Below are positions 50,295-58,236 of a stretch of 64,000 nt of DNA, piece after piece. Source of the stretch: Paradesertivirga sp966210515 (lineage in GTDB: Bacteria; Bacteroidota; Bacteroidia; Sphingobacteriales; Sphingobacteriaceae). The DNA lies in NCBI GenBank assembly GCA_966210515.1, contig CBIHLM010000015.1, positions 13,690-77,689 on the forward strand. The letters run 5' to 3'. The first letter of the stretch is position 1; every line of letters begins with the position of its first letter. The position numbers and the translations under genes were made by a program. Below the pieces are notes generated by a model. That model saw only the letters and a list, made by a program, of their open reading frames with translations, was not told the origin of the DNA and searched no databases.

Positions 50295-51290
50295 TTATCT
50301 GCCGCCTCTTGAAGGTCTGCTTCCGGATGAACTTCCGCCGGACGAGCTTCCATTTGAACTTCCCCCACCAGAACTACTACCCGATGACGAAGGCGCAGGA
50401 CTGGAGCTCCGTTCTGGACGGGAATATTCTCTTGGTTCTGGACGAGGTGCAGGTGCTGTTTGTTGTCTTGGCGCAGCGGCTTCCTGAGTTCTTGAAGGCC
50501 TGTTCGGTCTGCTTGAAGTCGAAGAAGGTTGTGAGGATGCACCAGAACTACCCTGATCGGAAGAGCTTATTCGTCCATCAGGTGTTCTGTTTGGATTTAC
50601 AGAACTCCTGTTTGGTCTGCCTGTTGAAGGAATATATATGCCTGTTTGTGGATCATTATTGCCGCTTCTACCCATTCCGCTTTCACGATCGGGACGGGCT
50701 CTGTGATTAGGGTTGTTGTATACGCCGCCGTTATAATACCCGCCTCCACTGTAGTACCTGCCTCCGTAATTATAACCCGGATAGGTATTGTAAAAGGAAT
50801 ATGGCCCCCAATAGCCATTGTTATACCTGGAACCATAATAACCATAATTATATGGCGACCAGTATCTTCCGGTGCCTATCCAAACTGAAACGCCAGGTCT
50901 GTAAAGCCATGGATCGTAGAAAAATGGATCATAGGAATAGGTATACCATGGATTATAACCATAAGAATAGCGGTAATCGTAATAAGGTCGGTAAGGAGAA
51001 TTATAATAGAAACGGTTTATGCGTGAAGAATAGGTATAATCATCATCGTACCTGTTATTACGGTAGCTATTATCCGAATATTCATCCCCGTAAAGCTGCT
51101 CATCTGTACGATATGATTTATTCGGTGTAGAAGATTGAACTCTTTCAGCTGGGGGCTGAATTACTTTTGCCTTAGCTTCAGTATAATAGACATCATCATT
51201 ACTATCAGCTTGCCCGGCAAGTTGAGTAGTTGAGCAGGAATTCAGCAACAAAGCTGAAACTGCAAAAACCGGTAGTAGTAATTTTTTCAT
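50295..51290 (-). CDS. Low-complexity Tyr/Gly/Ser-rich lipoprotein
   Basis: 331 residues from ATG 51290 with lipobox LLNSC (Cys18 area). The middle is extremely rich in Tyr, Asn, Arg and Pro (short repeats such as YRPYYDYRYSYGYNPW); the end is Ser/Gly/Pro-rich (SSGASSQPSSTSSRPNRPS and GSSSGGGSSNGSSSGG). This is a disordered envelope protein, possibly adhesive or matrix-forming. The bias makes long open frames on the other strand, which are not genes. Family unrecognised. Confidence 0.8.
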   Translation of the reverse strand: MKKLLLPVFAVSALLLNSCSTTQLAGQADSNDDVYYTEAKAKVIQPPAERVQSSTPNKSYRTDEQLYGDEYSDNSYRNNRYDDDYTYSSRINRFYYNSPYRPYYDYRYSYGYNPWYTYSYDPFFYDPWLYRPGVSVWIGTGRYWSPYNYGYYGSRYNNGYWGPYSFYNTYPGYNYGGRYYSGGGYYNGGVYNNPNHRARPDRESGMGRSGNNDPQTGIYIPSTGRPNRSSVNPNRTPDGRISSSDQGSSGASSQPSSTSSRPNRPSRTQEAAAPRQQTAPAPRPEPREYSRPERSSSPAPSSSGSSSGGGSSNGSSSGGSSSGSRPSRGGR

Positions 51291-51297
51291 TGCGTGT

Positions 51298-51340
51298 GTG
51301 TTTATAAGGTGCGTGTTTATAAATCTACGTGTGTTTATAA
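51298..51340 (-). repeat. Three direct repeats of TTATAAACAC upstream of the Tyr-rich lipoprotein gene
   Basis: GTGTTTATAA on the plus strand occurs at 51298, 51313 and 51331, with steps of 15 and 18 bases, just before the lipoprotein ATG. The spacing suggests protein-binding sites or a leader repeat, but no regulator is known. Confidence 0.5.
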
Positions 51341-51402
51341 TTAATGACGAAATCAATGTGAAATTGGTTGCATCATTAAATAAAATACCTCGACTACTTT
51401 TA

Positions 51403-51410
51403 TAACTTTG
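51403..51410 (+). promoter_or_regulatory. proS -7 promoter element TAACTTTG
   Basis: Fits TAnnTTTG and predicts a leader of about 45 bases before ATG 51462. No clear TTTG is seen upstream. Confidence 0.4.
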
Positions 51411-51461
51411 CCGATTAAGTATTCGTGTTACTAAATTACAAAGAAAATTTTAAAAAACACT

Positions 51462-52934
51462 ATGAGTAAGGGAATTACAAGCAGAAAAGAGGATTATTCT
51501 CAATGGTATAATGAACTTGTTACAAAGGCAGATCTGGCTGAACATTCGGCAGTAAGAGGTTGCATGGTAATAAAACCCTATGGATATTCCATTTGGGAAA
51601 AAATGCAGGCAGCTTTGGATAAGATGTTCAAGGATACCGGTCACTCGAATGCATATTTTCCCTTGTTTATTCCTAAGTCATTTTTTTCCAAAGAAGCATC
51701 ACATGTTGAAGGATTTGCCACAGAATGCGCTGTAGTGACCCATTATCGCTTAAAAAATGATGGCAACGGAAATATAATTGTAGACGAAGACGCAAAATTA
51801 GAAGAAGAATTAATCGTTCGTCCGACTTCCGAAACAATAATTTGGAACACTTATAAAGGTTGGATTCAGTCTTATCGTGATCTGCCTATTTTAGTAAATC
51901 AATGGGCCAATGTTGTACGTTGGGAAATGCGTACAAGGTTATTTCTTCGCACTGCGGAGTTTTTATGGCAGGAAGGGCATACCGCTCATGCTACCCAGCA
52001 GGAAGCAGTGGAAGAAGCCGAAAGAATGCTTGACGTTTATGCGGATTTTGCAGAAAATTGGATGGCGGTGCCGGTAATTAAAGGCATTAAAACACCGAAT
52101 GAACGTTTCGCCGGTGCGTTGGAGACGTATTGTATTGAAGCCCTTATGCAGGATGGCAAAGCCTTGCAGGCGGGTACATCACATTTTCTGGGCCAGAACT
52201 TTGCGAAAGCTTTTGATGTGAAGTTTACCAGTAAAGAGGGAAAGCTTGATTATGTATGGGCAACTTCATGGGGTGTTTCAACTCGCTTGATGGGAGCTTT
52301 AATCATGGCTCATTCGGATGACTCAGGTTTAGTATTACCTCCAATGCTTGCTCCGATTCAGGTGGTAATTGTGCCGATTTACAAGGGTGATGATGAGTTT
52401 AATGCTATTTCCGAAGTCGCTGATACCCTGGCTAAGGAGCTGAAATCCAGAAATATTTCCGTTAAATACGATAACAGGGATACCCAACGCCCTGGTTTTA
52501 AATTTGCCGAATACGAGCTTAAAGGTGTGCCTGTGCGTGTTGCTTTGGGCGGGAGAGACCTAGAGAATGGAACGGCGGAAATTGCACGACGAGATACGAA
52601 AGAAAAGGAAACCGTTAGTCGGGAAGGCCTGGCAGAGAGAATTGAAAAACTATTGGAAGACATTCAAAAGAATATCTATCAGAAAGCGCTTGGCTTCCGC
52701 GAAGAAAATACAACAGAGGTAAACTCATATGAAGAATTTAAAACAGTTTTAGATACTAAAGCAGGTTTTGTAGCAGCACACTGGGATGGAACACCTGAAA
52801 CAGAGCAGAAAATTAAAGAGGAAACCAAAGCCACCATTCGCTGTATCCCGTTGAATAATAAGCAGGAAGAGGGAGTGTGCATTTATAGTGGAAAGCCATC
52901 TGCGCAAAGAGTTTTATTTGCAAGGGCTTATTAA
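51462..52934 (+). CDS. proS: Prolyl-tRNA synthetase, archaeal/eukaryal type
   Basis: Charges tRNA-Pro with proline. The 490 residues lack the bacterial editing insertion and have the archaeal/eukaryal C-terminal zinc-like domain that ends in a free Tyr (RVLFARAY). Class II motifs are present: motif 2 in RWEMRTRLFLRTAEFLWQEG and motif 3 in WATSWGVSTRLMGALIM. This form is standard in Bacteroidota. An intergenic 10-bp hairpin follows the gene. Confidence 0.97.
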   Translation: MSKGITSRKEDYSQWYNELVTKADLAEHSAVRGCMVIKPYGYSIWEKMQAALDKMFKDTGHSNAYFPLFIPKSFFSKEASHVEGFATECAVVTHYRLKNDGNGNIIVDEDAKLEEELIVRPTSETIIWNTYKGWIQSYRDLPILVNQWANVVRWEMRTRLFLRTAEFLWQEGHTAHATQQEAVEEAERMLDVYADFAENWMAVPVIKGIKTPNERFAGALETYCIEALMQDGKALQAGTSHFLGQNFAKAFDVKFTSKEGKLDYVWATSWGVSTRLMGALIMAHSDDSGLVLPPMLAPIQVVIVPIYKGDDEFNAISEVADTLAKELKSRNISVKYDNRDTQRPGFKFAEYELKGVPVRVALGGRDLENGTAEIARRDTKEKETVSREGLAERIEKLLEDIQKNIYQKALGFREENTTEVNSYEEFKTVLDTKAGFVAAHWDGTPETEQKIKEETKATIRCIPLNNKQEEGVCIYSGKPSAQRVLFARAY

Positions 52935-52999
52935 GAAGTTTATAGCTTCGAGGCACCTACTGCTGAATAAGCGGTGCAAAGATTCGTGATTTTATAGGT

Positions 53000-53028
53000 G
53001 CATTACACAATGAGTTCATGTGTAATGC
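53000..53028 (+). terminator. Hairpin after proS
   Basis: A perfect 10-bp stem GCATTACACA (53000-53009) with TGTGTAATGC (53019-53028), nine-base loop. It is followed by GTTTCTC, so only a modest terminator, but it sits where one is expected. Confidence 0.5.
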
Positions 53029-53114
53029 GTTTCTCATAACTAAGATTTCAACAACTCCATACAAAATCCCCGAAGCCGACAGGGGTAGATCAGAAAGTAT
53101 TAACAGAATTTAAA

Positions 53115-53456
53115 ATGGGAAACAGTAAGTCCAAAGTTATCAGAGATTTAAGAGTGATAGGTATAGCAGAAGGTGTTAGTTTTTTAGTGCTGCTGCTGAT
53201 AGCAATGCCCATTAAATACATTTTAGGAAACCCGTTGCCTGTAAAATATACTGGCTGGGTGCACGGAGTGTTGTTTGTAGCGTATGTTTTTGCTGTTTTG
53301 CGTGCCGCATGGAGCTTAAAATGGAATTTTAAACGTATCGTGTTGTTTCAGGCGGCATCATTTGTGCCGCTTGCTACCTTTATTCTCGATAAAAATTTGA
53401 AAAAAGAACAAGCGGAATTAGACCTTGAACCAGTTGCCGAACGGTTGCCAGAATAA
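53115..53456 (+). CDS. DUF3817 membrane protein
   Basis: 113 residues with three transmembrane helices. The DUF3817 blocks are RVIGIAEGVSFLVLLLIAMP and YTGWVHGVLFVAYVFAVLRA. The family is common in actinobacteria and Bacteroidota and has no known activity. A short charged tail (KKEQAELDLEPVAERL) follows. Between proS and leftward prfC; its transcript likely ends near the hairpin at 53514-53547. Confidence 0.88.
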   Translation: MGNSKSKVIRDLRVIGIAEGVSFLVLLLIAMPIKYILGNPLPVKYTGWVHGVLFVAYVFAVLRAAWSLKWNFKRIVLFQAASFVPLATFILDKNLKKEQAELDLEPVAERLPE

Positions 53457-53513
53457 TGACATATTTAACTGCGATTATTATTGGCGGCTAGGTTTCAATT
53501 AGATACTCATTCA

Positions 53514-53547
53514 CGAATAAATCACCAATGAGCCCCGAATTTATTCG
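53514..53547. terminator. Hairpin overlapping the prfC stop codon
   Basis: A perfect 9-bp stem CGAATAAAT (53514-53522) with ATTTATTCG (53539-53547). The right arm covers the prfC stop, so the structure belongs to the convergent ends of the DUF3817 and prfC genes. Confidence 0.4.
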
Positions 53548-55130
53548 GCGCTCTTAAATTCAGATGTAGTGTGAAATTCTACATCCGGGAAATCACGTTT
53601 CGCCAGGTTGATGGCCCAGTCATTATCTGCAAGAAATACCGGATTTGAATCTTTGTCGTATGCAATATTCGAGGCTCGCCTGTAAATAATGTCCTGCAGC
53701 ATTTTTTTATCGTTGCAAGTGATCCAGCTCGATTTTTTAAACGTTAGAGGACGGAAAGCACATTTTGCTCCATATTCGTTTTCTAAACGGAAACTTATCA
53801 CCTCGAATTGAAGCTCACCAACTGTACCAATTATTTTTCTGTTACCTGGTTGCTGTACAAAAAGCTGCGCAACGCCCTCTTCGGTTAACTGCTGAATTCC
53901 TTTTTCCAATTGCTTGGTTTTCATTGGGTCACGGTTCTCGACCTCTTTAAAAATTTCAGGTGAAAATCTTGGAATTCCTTTAAACTGTAATTTTTCGCCT
54001 TCGGTAAGTGTATCACCAATTTTGAAGTTTCCGCTGTCGTATAATCCCACTACATCGCCAGGCCATGCTTCTTCAACCAGGCTTTTTTCGTTGGCCATAA
54101 AATCCATCGGATTTGAAAATTTCAATTTCTTATCCAGTCTTGTATGATAAAAGAATTTATTCCGCTCAAATTTTCCAGAACAAATTCTTAGAAATGCGAT
54201 CCTGTCGCGATGATTCGGATCCAGGTTGGCGTGTATTTTAAATACAAAACCACTAAAATTTTTCTCAGTTGCCACCACAACCCGCTCCTCTGCTTCGCGG
54301 ATAGAAGGACTTGGTGCAATGTTGATAAACGTATCCAACAGCTCGCGAATACCAAAGTTATTGATAGCACTTCCGAAGAAAACAGGTGCCAGCAAGCCTT
54401 CAAGATACATCTCTGTATCAAGTGGACCATATATACCCTCAATCAATTCCAGATCACCCTTAAGTCTTCCCAGTTCCTTTTCCTTAAGAAATTTTTGTAA
54501 GGTGCTATCTTCAAGGTTTTTAACCTGTATAACAGGCTCTGTTACTTTAGCTTTATCTGGTTCGAAAAGGTTTAATTGATTTCCGTAGATGTTATAAACC
54601 CCTTTAAATGTGTAACCTTGTCCGATAGGCCAGGATTGCGGACAAACGCTGATTTTTAATGAAGTTTCAAGCTCATCTAGTAAGTCGAAAGCATCTTTAC
54701 CCTCCCGGTCCATTTTGTTAATGAAAATAATAACCGGGGTGTTACGCATCCGGCAAACTTCCATCAGCTTTTGAGTCTGTTCCTCGACCCCTTTCACACT
54801 ATCCACCACCAGAATTACACTATCAACAGCCGATAATGTTCTGTATGTATCTTCCGCAAAATCTTTGTGACCGGGTGTATCCAGAATATTAATTCGTTTG
54901 CCTTTATATTCAAATCCCATCACAGACGTCGCTACAGAAATCCCTCTTTGTTTTTCAATTTCCATGAAATCTGAAGTGGTATTCTGATTCGCTTTATTCC
55001 GCTTTACAGCCCCCGCGGTATTAATGGCACCGCCGAAAAGCAGAAACTTCTCGGTTAATGTGGTTTTTCCGGCATCTGGGTGACTAATAATTGCGAAGGT
55101 TTTTCTTTTTTCTATTTCGGGATTACTCAT
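53541..55130 (-). CDS. prfC: Peptide chain release factor 3
   Basis: A GTPase that recycles RF1 and RF2 from the ribosome after termination. The 529 residues have the G1 motif SHPDAGKTTLTEK, G3 DTPGHKDF and G4 NKMDREGKD, with a full set of EF-G-like domains. RF3 is not found in all bacteria; together with prmC this window thus holds two termination accessories. A minus-strand TACCTTTG at 55203-55210 suggests the promoter. Confidence 0.96.
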   Translation of the reverse strand: MSNPEIEKRKTFAIISHPDAGKTTLTEKFLLFGGAINTAGAVKRNKANQNTTSDFMEIEKQRGISVATSVMGFEYKGKRINILDTPGHKDFAEDTYRTLSAVDSVILVVDSVKGVEEQTQKLMEVCRMRNTPVIIFINKMDREGKDAFDLLDELETSLKISVCPQSWPIGQGYTFKGVYNIYGNQLNLFEPDKAKVTEPVIQVKNLEDSTLQKFLKEKELGRLKGDLELIEGIYGPLDTEMYLEGLLAPVFFGSAINNFGIRELLDTFINIAPSPSIREAEERVVVATEKNFSGFVFKIHANLDPNHRDRIAFLRICSGKFERNKFFYHTRLDKKLKFSNPMDFMANEKSLVEEAWPGDVVGLYDSGNFKIGDTLTEGEKLQFKGIPRFSPEIFKEVENRDPMKTKQLEKGIQQLTEEGVAQLFVQQPGNRKIIGTVGELQFEVISFRLENEYGAKCAFRPLTFKKSSWITCNDKKMLQDIIYRRASNIAYDKDSNPVFLADNDWAINLAKRDFPDVEFHTTSEFKSAE

Positions 55131-55202
55131 AAATATCGTTGACGGAAGAATGAAGCTTAAAGAAAATGGCCAGCTGAATACAGATCACTCTTCATTGAGC
55201 CG

Positions 55203-55210
55203 CAAAGGTA
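55203..55210 (-). promoter_or_regulatory. prfC -7 promoter element TACCTTTG
   Basis: Fits TAnnTTTG on the minus strand; transcription would start near 55196 and give a 65-base leader before ATG 55130. Confidence 0.4.
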
Positions 55211-55358
55211 CTATTTTTTAAGAATCCCCGAAACGGAAACGCATGGATAATTATGTGATAGTTTGTTTTAAATGTGTGGTTTTTAAGTACAGAAGTAATG
55301 GAATGCTTTTAAAAACAGATCGAAAAATTAATCGTTCTAACATAAAGTATATACAGCT

Positions 55359-55943
55359 ATGCAAGATGCCAGAGTTATTTCCGGAACCTCGCTTGATGAG
55401 GTTTGGAAGCAGATAGATGAGGATTTTAGCCAGTATCAAGAGGTATATGAATACAACGCTATCATTGAACAGCAGGGACGCTCGGTCACACTTGATATAG
55501 ACATAGATTTAGGTGGTGGTTTTGAAGGAGGGTATGCACTTACCCGCTTTATGTCTCCGTTAAAAAGCTTTGATGATTTTCGCTTTTCTTTGCATCGTCA
55601 GGATTTGTTAGACGGCATAGGTAAGCTTTTCGGGATGGAAGATATTAAGATTGGGTCTCCTGAATTTGATAAGAATATAGTGATCAAATCAAATCATCCG
55701 GACAGGATTAAAGATATTTTATCATCGATTCAGATAAGGGAGGTAATTCAATCACTTCCGAATTTTGAGTTCCACATCGGACACCATCATTCTTCACATA
55801 CCGAAGTTGAGTCGGCATTTTTAGAACTCAGAATTGATGAAGGAATCACCGACACAGCACGTCTTCGTTTAATCTACAGTGCCTTCATCCTGGTTCTCGA
55901 GAAGGTCGATTTTAATAGCGGCTCCTTTTTAAATTATATTTAA
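55359..55943 (+). CDS. Conserved-looking soluble protein of unknown function
   Basis: 194 residues, no signal or membrane segment. Regular strands are visible (YEVYEYNAIIEQQGRSVTLD with IDIDLGGGFEGGY, HVESAFLELRIDEG) and helices (SLHRQDLLDGIGKLFGM). It looks like a globular alpha/beta protein. I do not recognise the family. It is alone between prfC and the hemoglobin operon, with a normal ATG start. Confidence 0.6.
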   Translation: MQDARVISGTSLDEVWKQIDEDFSQYQEVYEYNAIIEQQGRSVTLDIDIDLGGGFEGGYALTRFMSPLKSFDDFRFSLHRQDLLDGIGKLFGMEDIKIGSPEFDKNIVIKSNHPDRIKDILSSIQIREVIQSLPNFEFHIGHHHSSHTEVESAFLELRIDEGITDTARLRLIYSAFILVLEKVDFNSGSFLNYI

Positions 55944-56034
55944 TTTGTCTTATCACAGATATATACCGCCTGATTTCATGTGATTCTTTACAAAAGACTC
56001 GTCAGCCATATTTCTCACCGTGTAAAAATAAAGA

Positions 56035-56072
56035 TATATTTGTCTTTTATTTAGATCGAATTTTTATATTTG
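56035..56072 (+). promoter_or_regulatory. Tandem TATATTTG promoter boxes of the hemoglobin operon
   Basis: TATATTTG occurs at 56035-56042 and 56065-56072. The TTTG of the first box is 22 bases before the second box, so it can serve as its -33 element. Transcription would start near 56079, giving a leader of over 200 bases before the first hemoglobin ATG. The rest of the 351-bp gap 55944-56295 has two palindromes and no gene. Confidence 0.55.
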
Positions 56073-56177
56073 CTTCTTGATGAATTTCTTCACGAGATGT
56101 GAATTTGATGCAGATATTTTTTTAGGAATTCCAAACCAGTTTTACTATATGGTTGCAATATTTAAGCAGCAGGACAC

Positions 56178-56223
56178 CAGTGTTTAAAACACTGCAATTG
56201 ACGAGGTTATTGAGATTTAAATC
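56178..56223. promoter_or_regulatory. Two palindromes in the hemoglobin leader
   Basis: CAGTGTTT-A-AAACACTG (56178-56194) is a perfect 8-bp dyad, and GATTTAAATC (56214-56223) is a perfect palindrome. Both lie between the predicted start of transcription and the first gene, where a dimeric repressor or a regulatory stem would act. They do not match the FNR consensus TTGAT-N4-ATCAA. Confidence 0.45.
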
Positions 56224-56295
56224 CCAACTACCGGATTAAAAAGAACAGTTTCAAATAAAAAAATAAGAAGGTATTAATGGGTGATATTTAGAATT

Positions 56296-56682
56296 ATGAA
56301 GGCAGATATTTTAGGTCTTGATGATATAGTTCTTTTTGTGAATGAATTTTATAAGAAGGTACAGCAGGATGATTTGATTGGCCCGGTGTTCGGGAGCGTA
56401 ATACAAGAATGGCAACCGCATCTTGAAAAAATGTATCAGTTCTGGAATGCTGCTTTATTTGGCGTATCCGGTTTCAAAGGCAATCCGTTTGCAAAGCACG
56501 CGCCTTTAATTATTGGACCACTACACTTTGAGCGGTGGTTGATTTTATTCCGGGAAACAATTGATTCAAATTTTGAAGGCAACATGGCCACCGAGGCAAA
56601 AAACCGCGCAGAGCTTATGGCTGCAATGTTTTTAAAAAGGTTAGAGAGTATGGATAGGGGCGCAGATAAGGTAATTGTGTAA
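56296..56682 (+). CDS. Group III truncated hemoglobin
   Basis: 128 residues of the short 2/2 hemoglobin fold. Conserved sites visible: Tyr19 (B10), a VFG segment, HLEKMYQFW, and the proximal His77 in HFERWL. Group III proteins bind O2 and NO; some detoxify NO. The start ATG 56296 is chosen over a GTG at 56281. It is first in a three-gene operon with a second hemoglobin and a ferredoxin, 0-4 bp spacing, suggesting a shared electron path. Confidence 0.92.
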   Translation: MKADILGLDDIVLFVNEFYKKVQQDDLIGPVFGSVIQEWQPHLEKMYQFWNAALFGVSGFKGNPFAKHAPLIIGPLHFERWLILFRETIDSNFEGNMATEAKNRAELMAAMFLKRLESMDRGADKVIV

Positions 56683-57078
56683 ATGGAGGACAAACAGTTT
56701 AGGAAAAGTGACATTATTACAATTGTCGATGTGGCAATGTTAGTTAACCAGTTTTATGATAAAATAAGGCAGGATGAGTTTCTGGCGCCAGTGTTTAATT
56801 CGGTCATCAAGGAAAATTGGGACGCGCATTTAAATCAGATGATTGATTTCTGGTCAACAATGCTCCTATATACAAAAGCATACAAGGGCGACCCAATGCC
56901 TAAACATTTACCCCTCCCGATTGCAAAGCAGCATTTTGATCAGTGGCTTTTGCTTTTTAATGAAACACTTAATGAATTGTTTGAGGGACCGATAGCAGAT
57001 AACGCCCGAAAGAGGGCCGAGAATATCGCCAGAATAATGATGGCTGTGAAAGAACCAACTAATAATCAAGGTGTTTGA
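56683..57078 (+). CDS. Group III truncated hemoglobin, second copy
   Basis: 131 residues, clearly homologous to the preceding gene but divergent. It keeps Tyr25, HLNQMIDFW and the proximal His84 in HFDQWL, so it can still hold heme. Its ATG follows the first gene's stop with no gap, and its stop overlaps the ferredoxin start by 4 bp. Tandem unlike copies suggest separate roles (for example O2 versus NO) or a heterodimer; which one is not visible. Confidence 0.92.
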   Translation: MEDKQFRKSDIITIVDVAMLVNQFYDKIRQDEFLAPVFNSVIKENWDAHLNQMIDFWSTMLLYTKAYKGDPMPKHLPLPIAKQHFDQWLLLFNETLNELFEGPIADNARKRAENIARIMMAVKEPTNNQGV

Positions 57079-57395
57079 ATAAAGAAATAACCATTACGGT
57101 TTTTTGTGGAGGAGAGTCATTCATCATCAACACATATCCAAATGAATACCGTAATTTGATGATGCTCATCTTGGATAAGATTTATATTGACGAATTTGGT
57201 GATTGTTTGGGAATGGGAAAATGCGGGACATGTTTAATTGAAATCGTAGAAATGCCATTGGCTTTGTCGTTTTATGAAAGAAATGAAGAAACTACGATCC
57301 GTAAAGCTGGAATTGCGAATGCTAATTTCCGCTTATCGTGCCAAATATTGGTAGATGAGGCTATTAATGGGTTGAAACTGAAGATTATCAAGTAA
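57075..57395 (+). CDS. [2Fe-2S] ferredoxin, adrenodoxin-like spacing
   Basis: 106 residues from a TTG that overlaps the upstream stop (TTGA). The cluster ligands are C44-x5-C50-x2-C53 and C89, with the C-x5-C spacing of adrenodoxin-type rather than plant-type (C-x4-C) ferredoxins. Electron transfer to the adjacent hemoglobins is a direct inference from gene order. No dedicated reductase is in the operon. The start codon is the only one that fits. Confidence 0.85.
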   Translation: MNKEITITVFCGGESFIINTYPNEYRNLMMLILDKIYIDEFGDCLGMGKCGTCLIEIVEMPLALSFYERNEETTIRKAGIANANFRLSCQILVDEAINGLKLKIIK

Positions 57396-57619
57396 TAAGA
57401 TTCTGCAGAGTTTTGAATATGACACACAGCTGCTGACTTCTTGTGCGAAAATATGTTTAAGAAAACACGGACTTACTCCGACTGTTTACTATCAACTTAG
57501 CGATATAGGTTAAAAGAAAAAGTATTAAGACTTTGATATGGATATTAGTTAATGGCCTTTTACTTTAAGTCATCTCGATTTAGAACAATAAATAAGCAAA
57601 AATTATAAATATAAAAATC
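57396..57619. other. Intergenic DNA between ferredoxin and azurin genes
   Basis: 224 bp, no gene, hairpin or clear promoter box seen. The azurin gene may be co-transcribed or have a weak promoter of its own. Confidence 0.4.
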
Positions 57620-58132
57620 ATGAAAAAACACTTTTTAACATTGTTTACGGTAGCTGCTGTTTTAGCCTCATGTGGAGGAAATCAACAGAAGGAGGAATCC
57701 GGGAGTACTGAAACAGAATCAACGACTGAAACGCCAATTGGCCCGACTGAAGCAGTAAATTCCAACACAGTTGAAGTTACGGGCAATGATCAAATGAGGT
57801 TTAGTGTAAGCGAAATTAGGGTTAAAGCCGGAGAATCCATAACCCTTACTTTGAAAAATGCAGGCACGATAGCAAAAGAGGCGATGGGGCATAACCTCGT
57901 GGTTTTGCAAAAGGGTACGAATGTTGAGGAGTTTGGACAGGCGGCAATGAATAGTAAAGCGACAGATTATATTCCTGAGTCTTTGAAATCTTCGATAATT
58001 GCACATACTAAATTACTAGGACCTAACGAATCAGATACGATTACGTTTAATTTAGAAAAAGGCGAGTATGACTTTATATGCAGCTTTCCAGGACATTATA
58101 GTTCGATGAGAGGAAAACTGATCGTCGAGTAA
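57620..58132 (+). CDS. Azurin-family copper lipoprotein
   Basis: 170 residues with lipobox LASC (Cys18) and an acidic Glu/Thr/Ser-rich linker to residue ~45, then an azurin domain. The copper ligands are His91 (MGHN) and C154-SFPG-H159-YSS-M163, the same spacing as in Pseudomonas azurin (C112-H117-M121). Azurins pass electrons to denitrification enzymes or oxidases. Its place just after the hemoglobin-ferredoxin operon fits a redox theme, but no nitrite reductase is here. Confidence 0.92.
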   Translation: MKKHFLTLFTVAAVLASCGGNQQKEESGSTETESTTETPIGPTEAVNSNTVEVTGNDQMRFSVSEIRVKAGESITLTLKNAGTIAKEAMGHNLVVLQKGTNVEEFGQAAMNSKATDYIPESLKSSIIAHTKLLGPNESDTITFNLEKGEYDFICSFPGHYSSMRGKLIVE

Positions 58133-58155
58133 TTGACTAGATAATTGTGTTGAAA

Positions 58156-58195
58156 TTTTTAAGAATGATGGGGTTTTGTCCATCATTCTTAAAAA
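58156..58195. terminator. Hairpin between azurin and convergent lipoprotein gene
   Basis: A perfect 16-bp stem TTTTTAAGAATGATGG (58156-58171) with its complement (58180-58195) and an 8-base loop lies between two convergent genes. A/T ends give only short T-runs, but the stem is strong. Confidence 0.7.
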
Positions 58196-58236
58196 ATAAA
58201 TTGCCTTTTCGCTTGTAAAGACTATAGCATTGCAGA

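Noticed and set aside
50234..51130. Several rightward frames over the Tyr/Ser-rich lipoprotein gene
   Set aside because: The biased composition of the real leftward gene keeps opposite frames open; none has a signal or motif.
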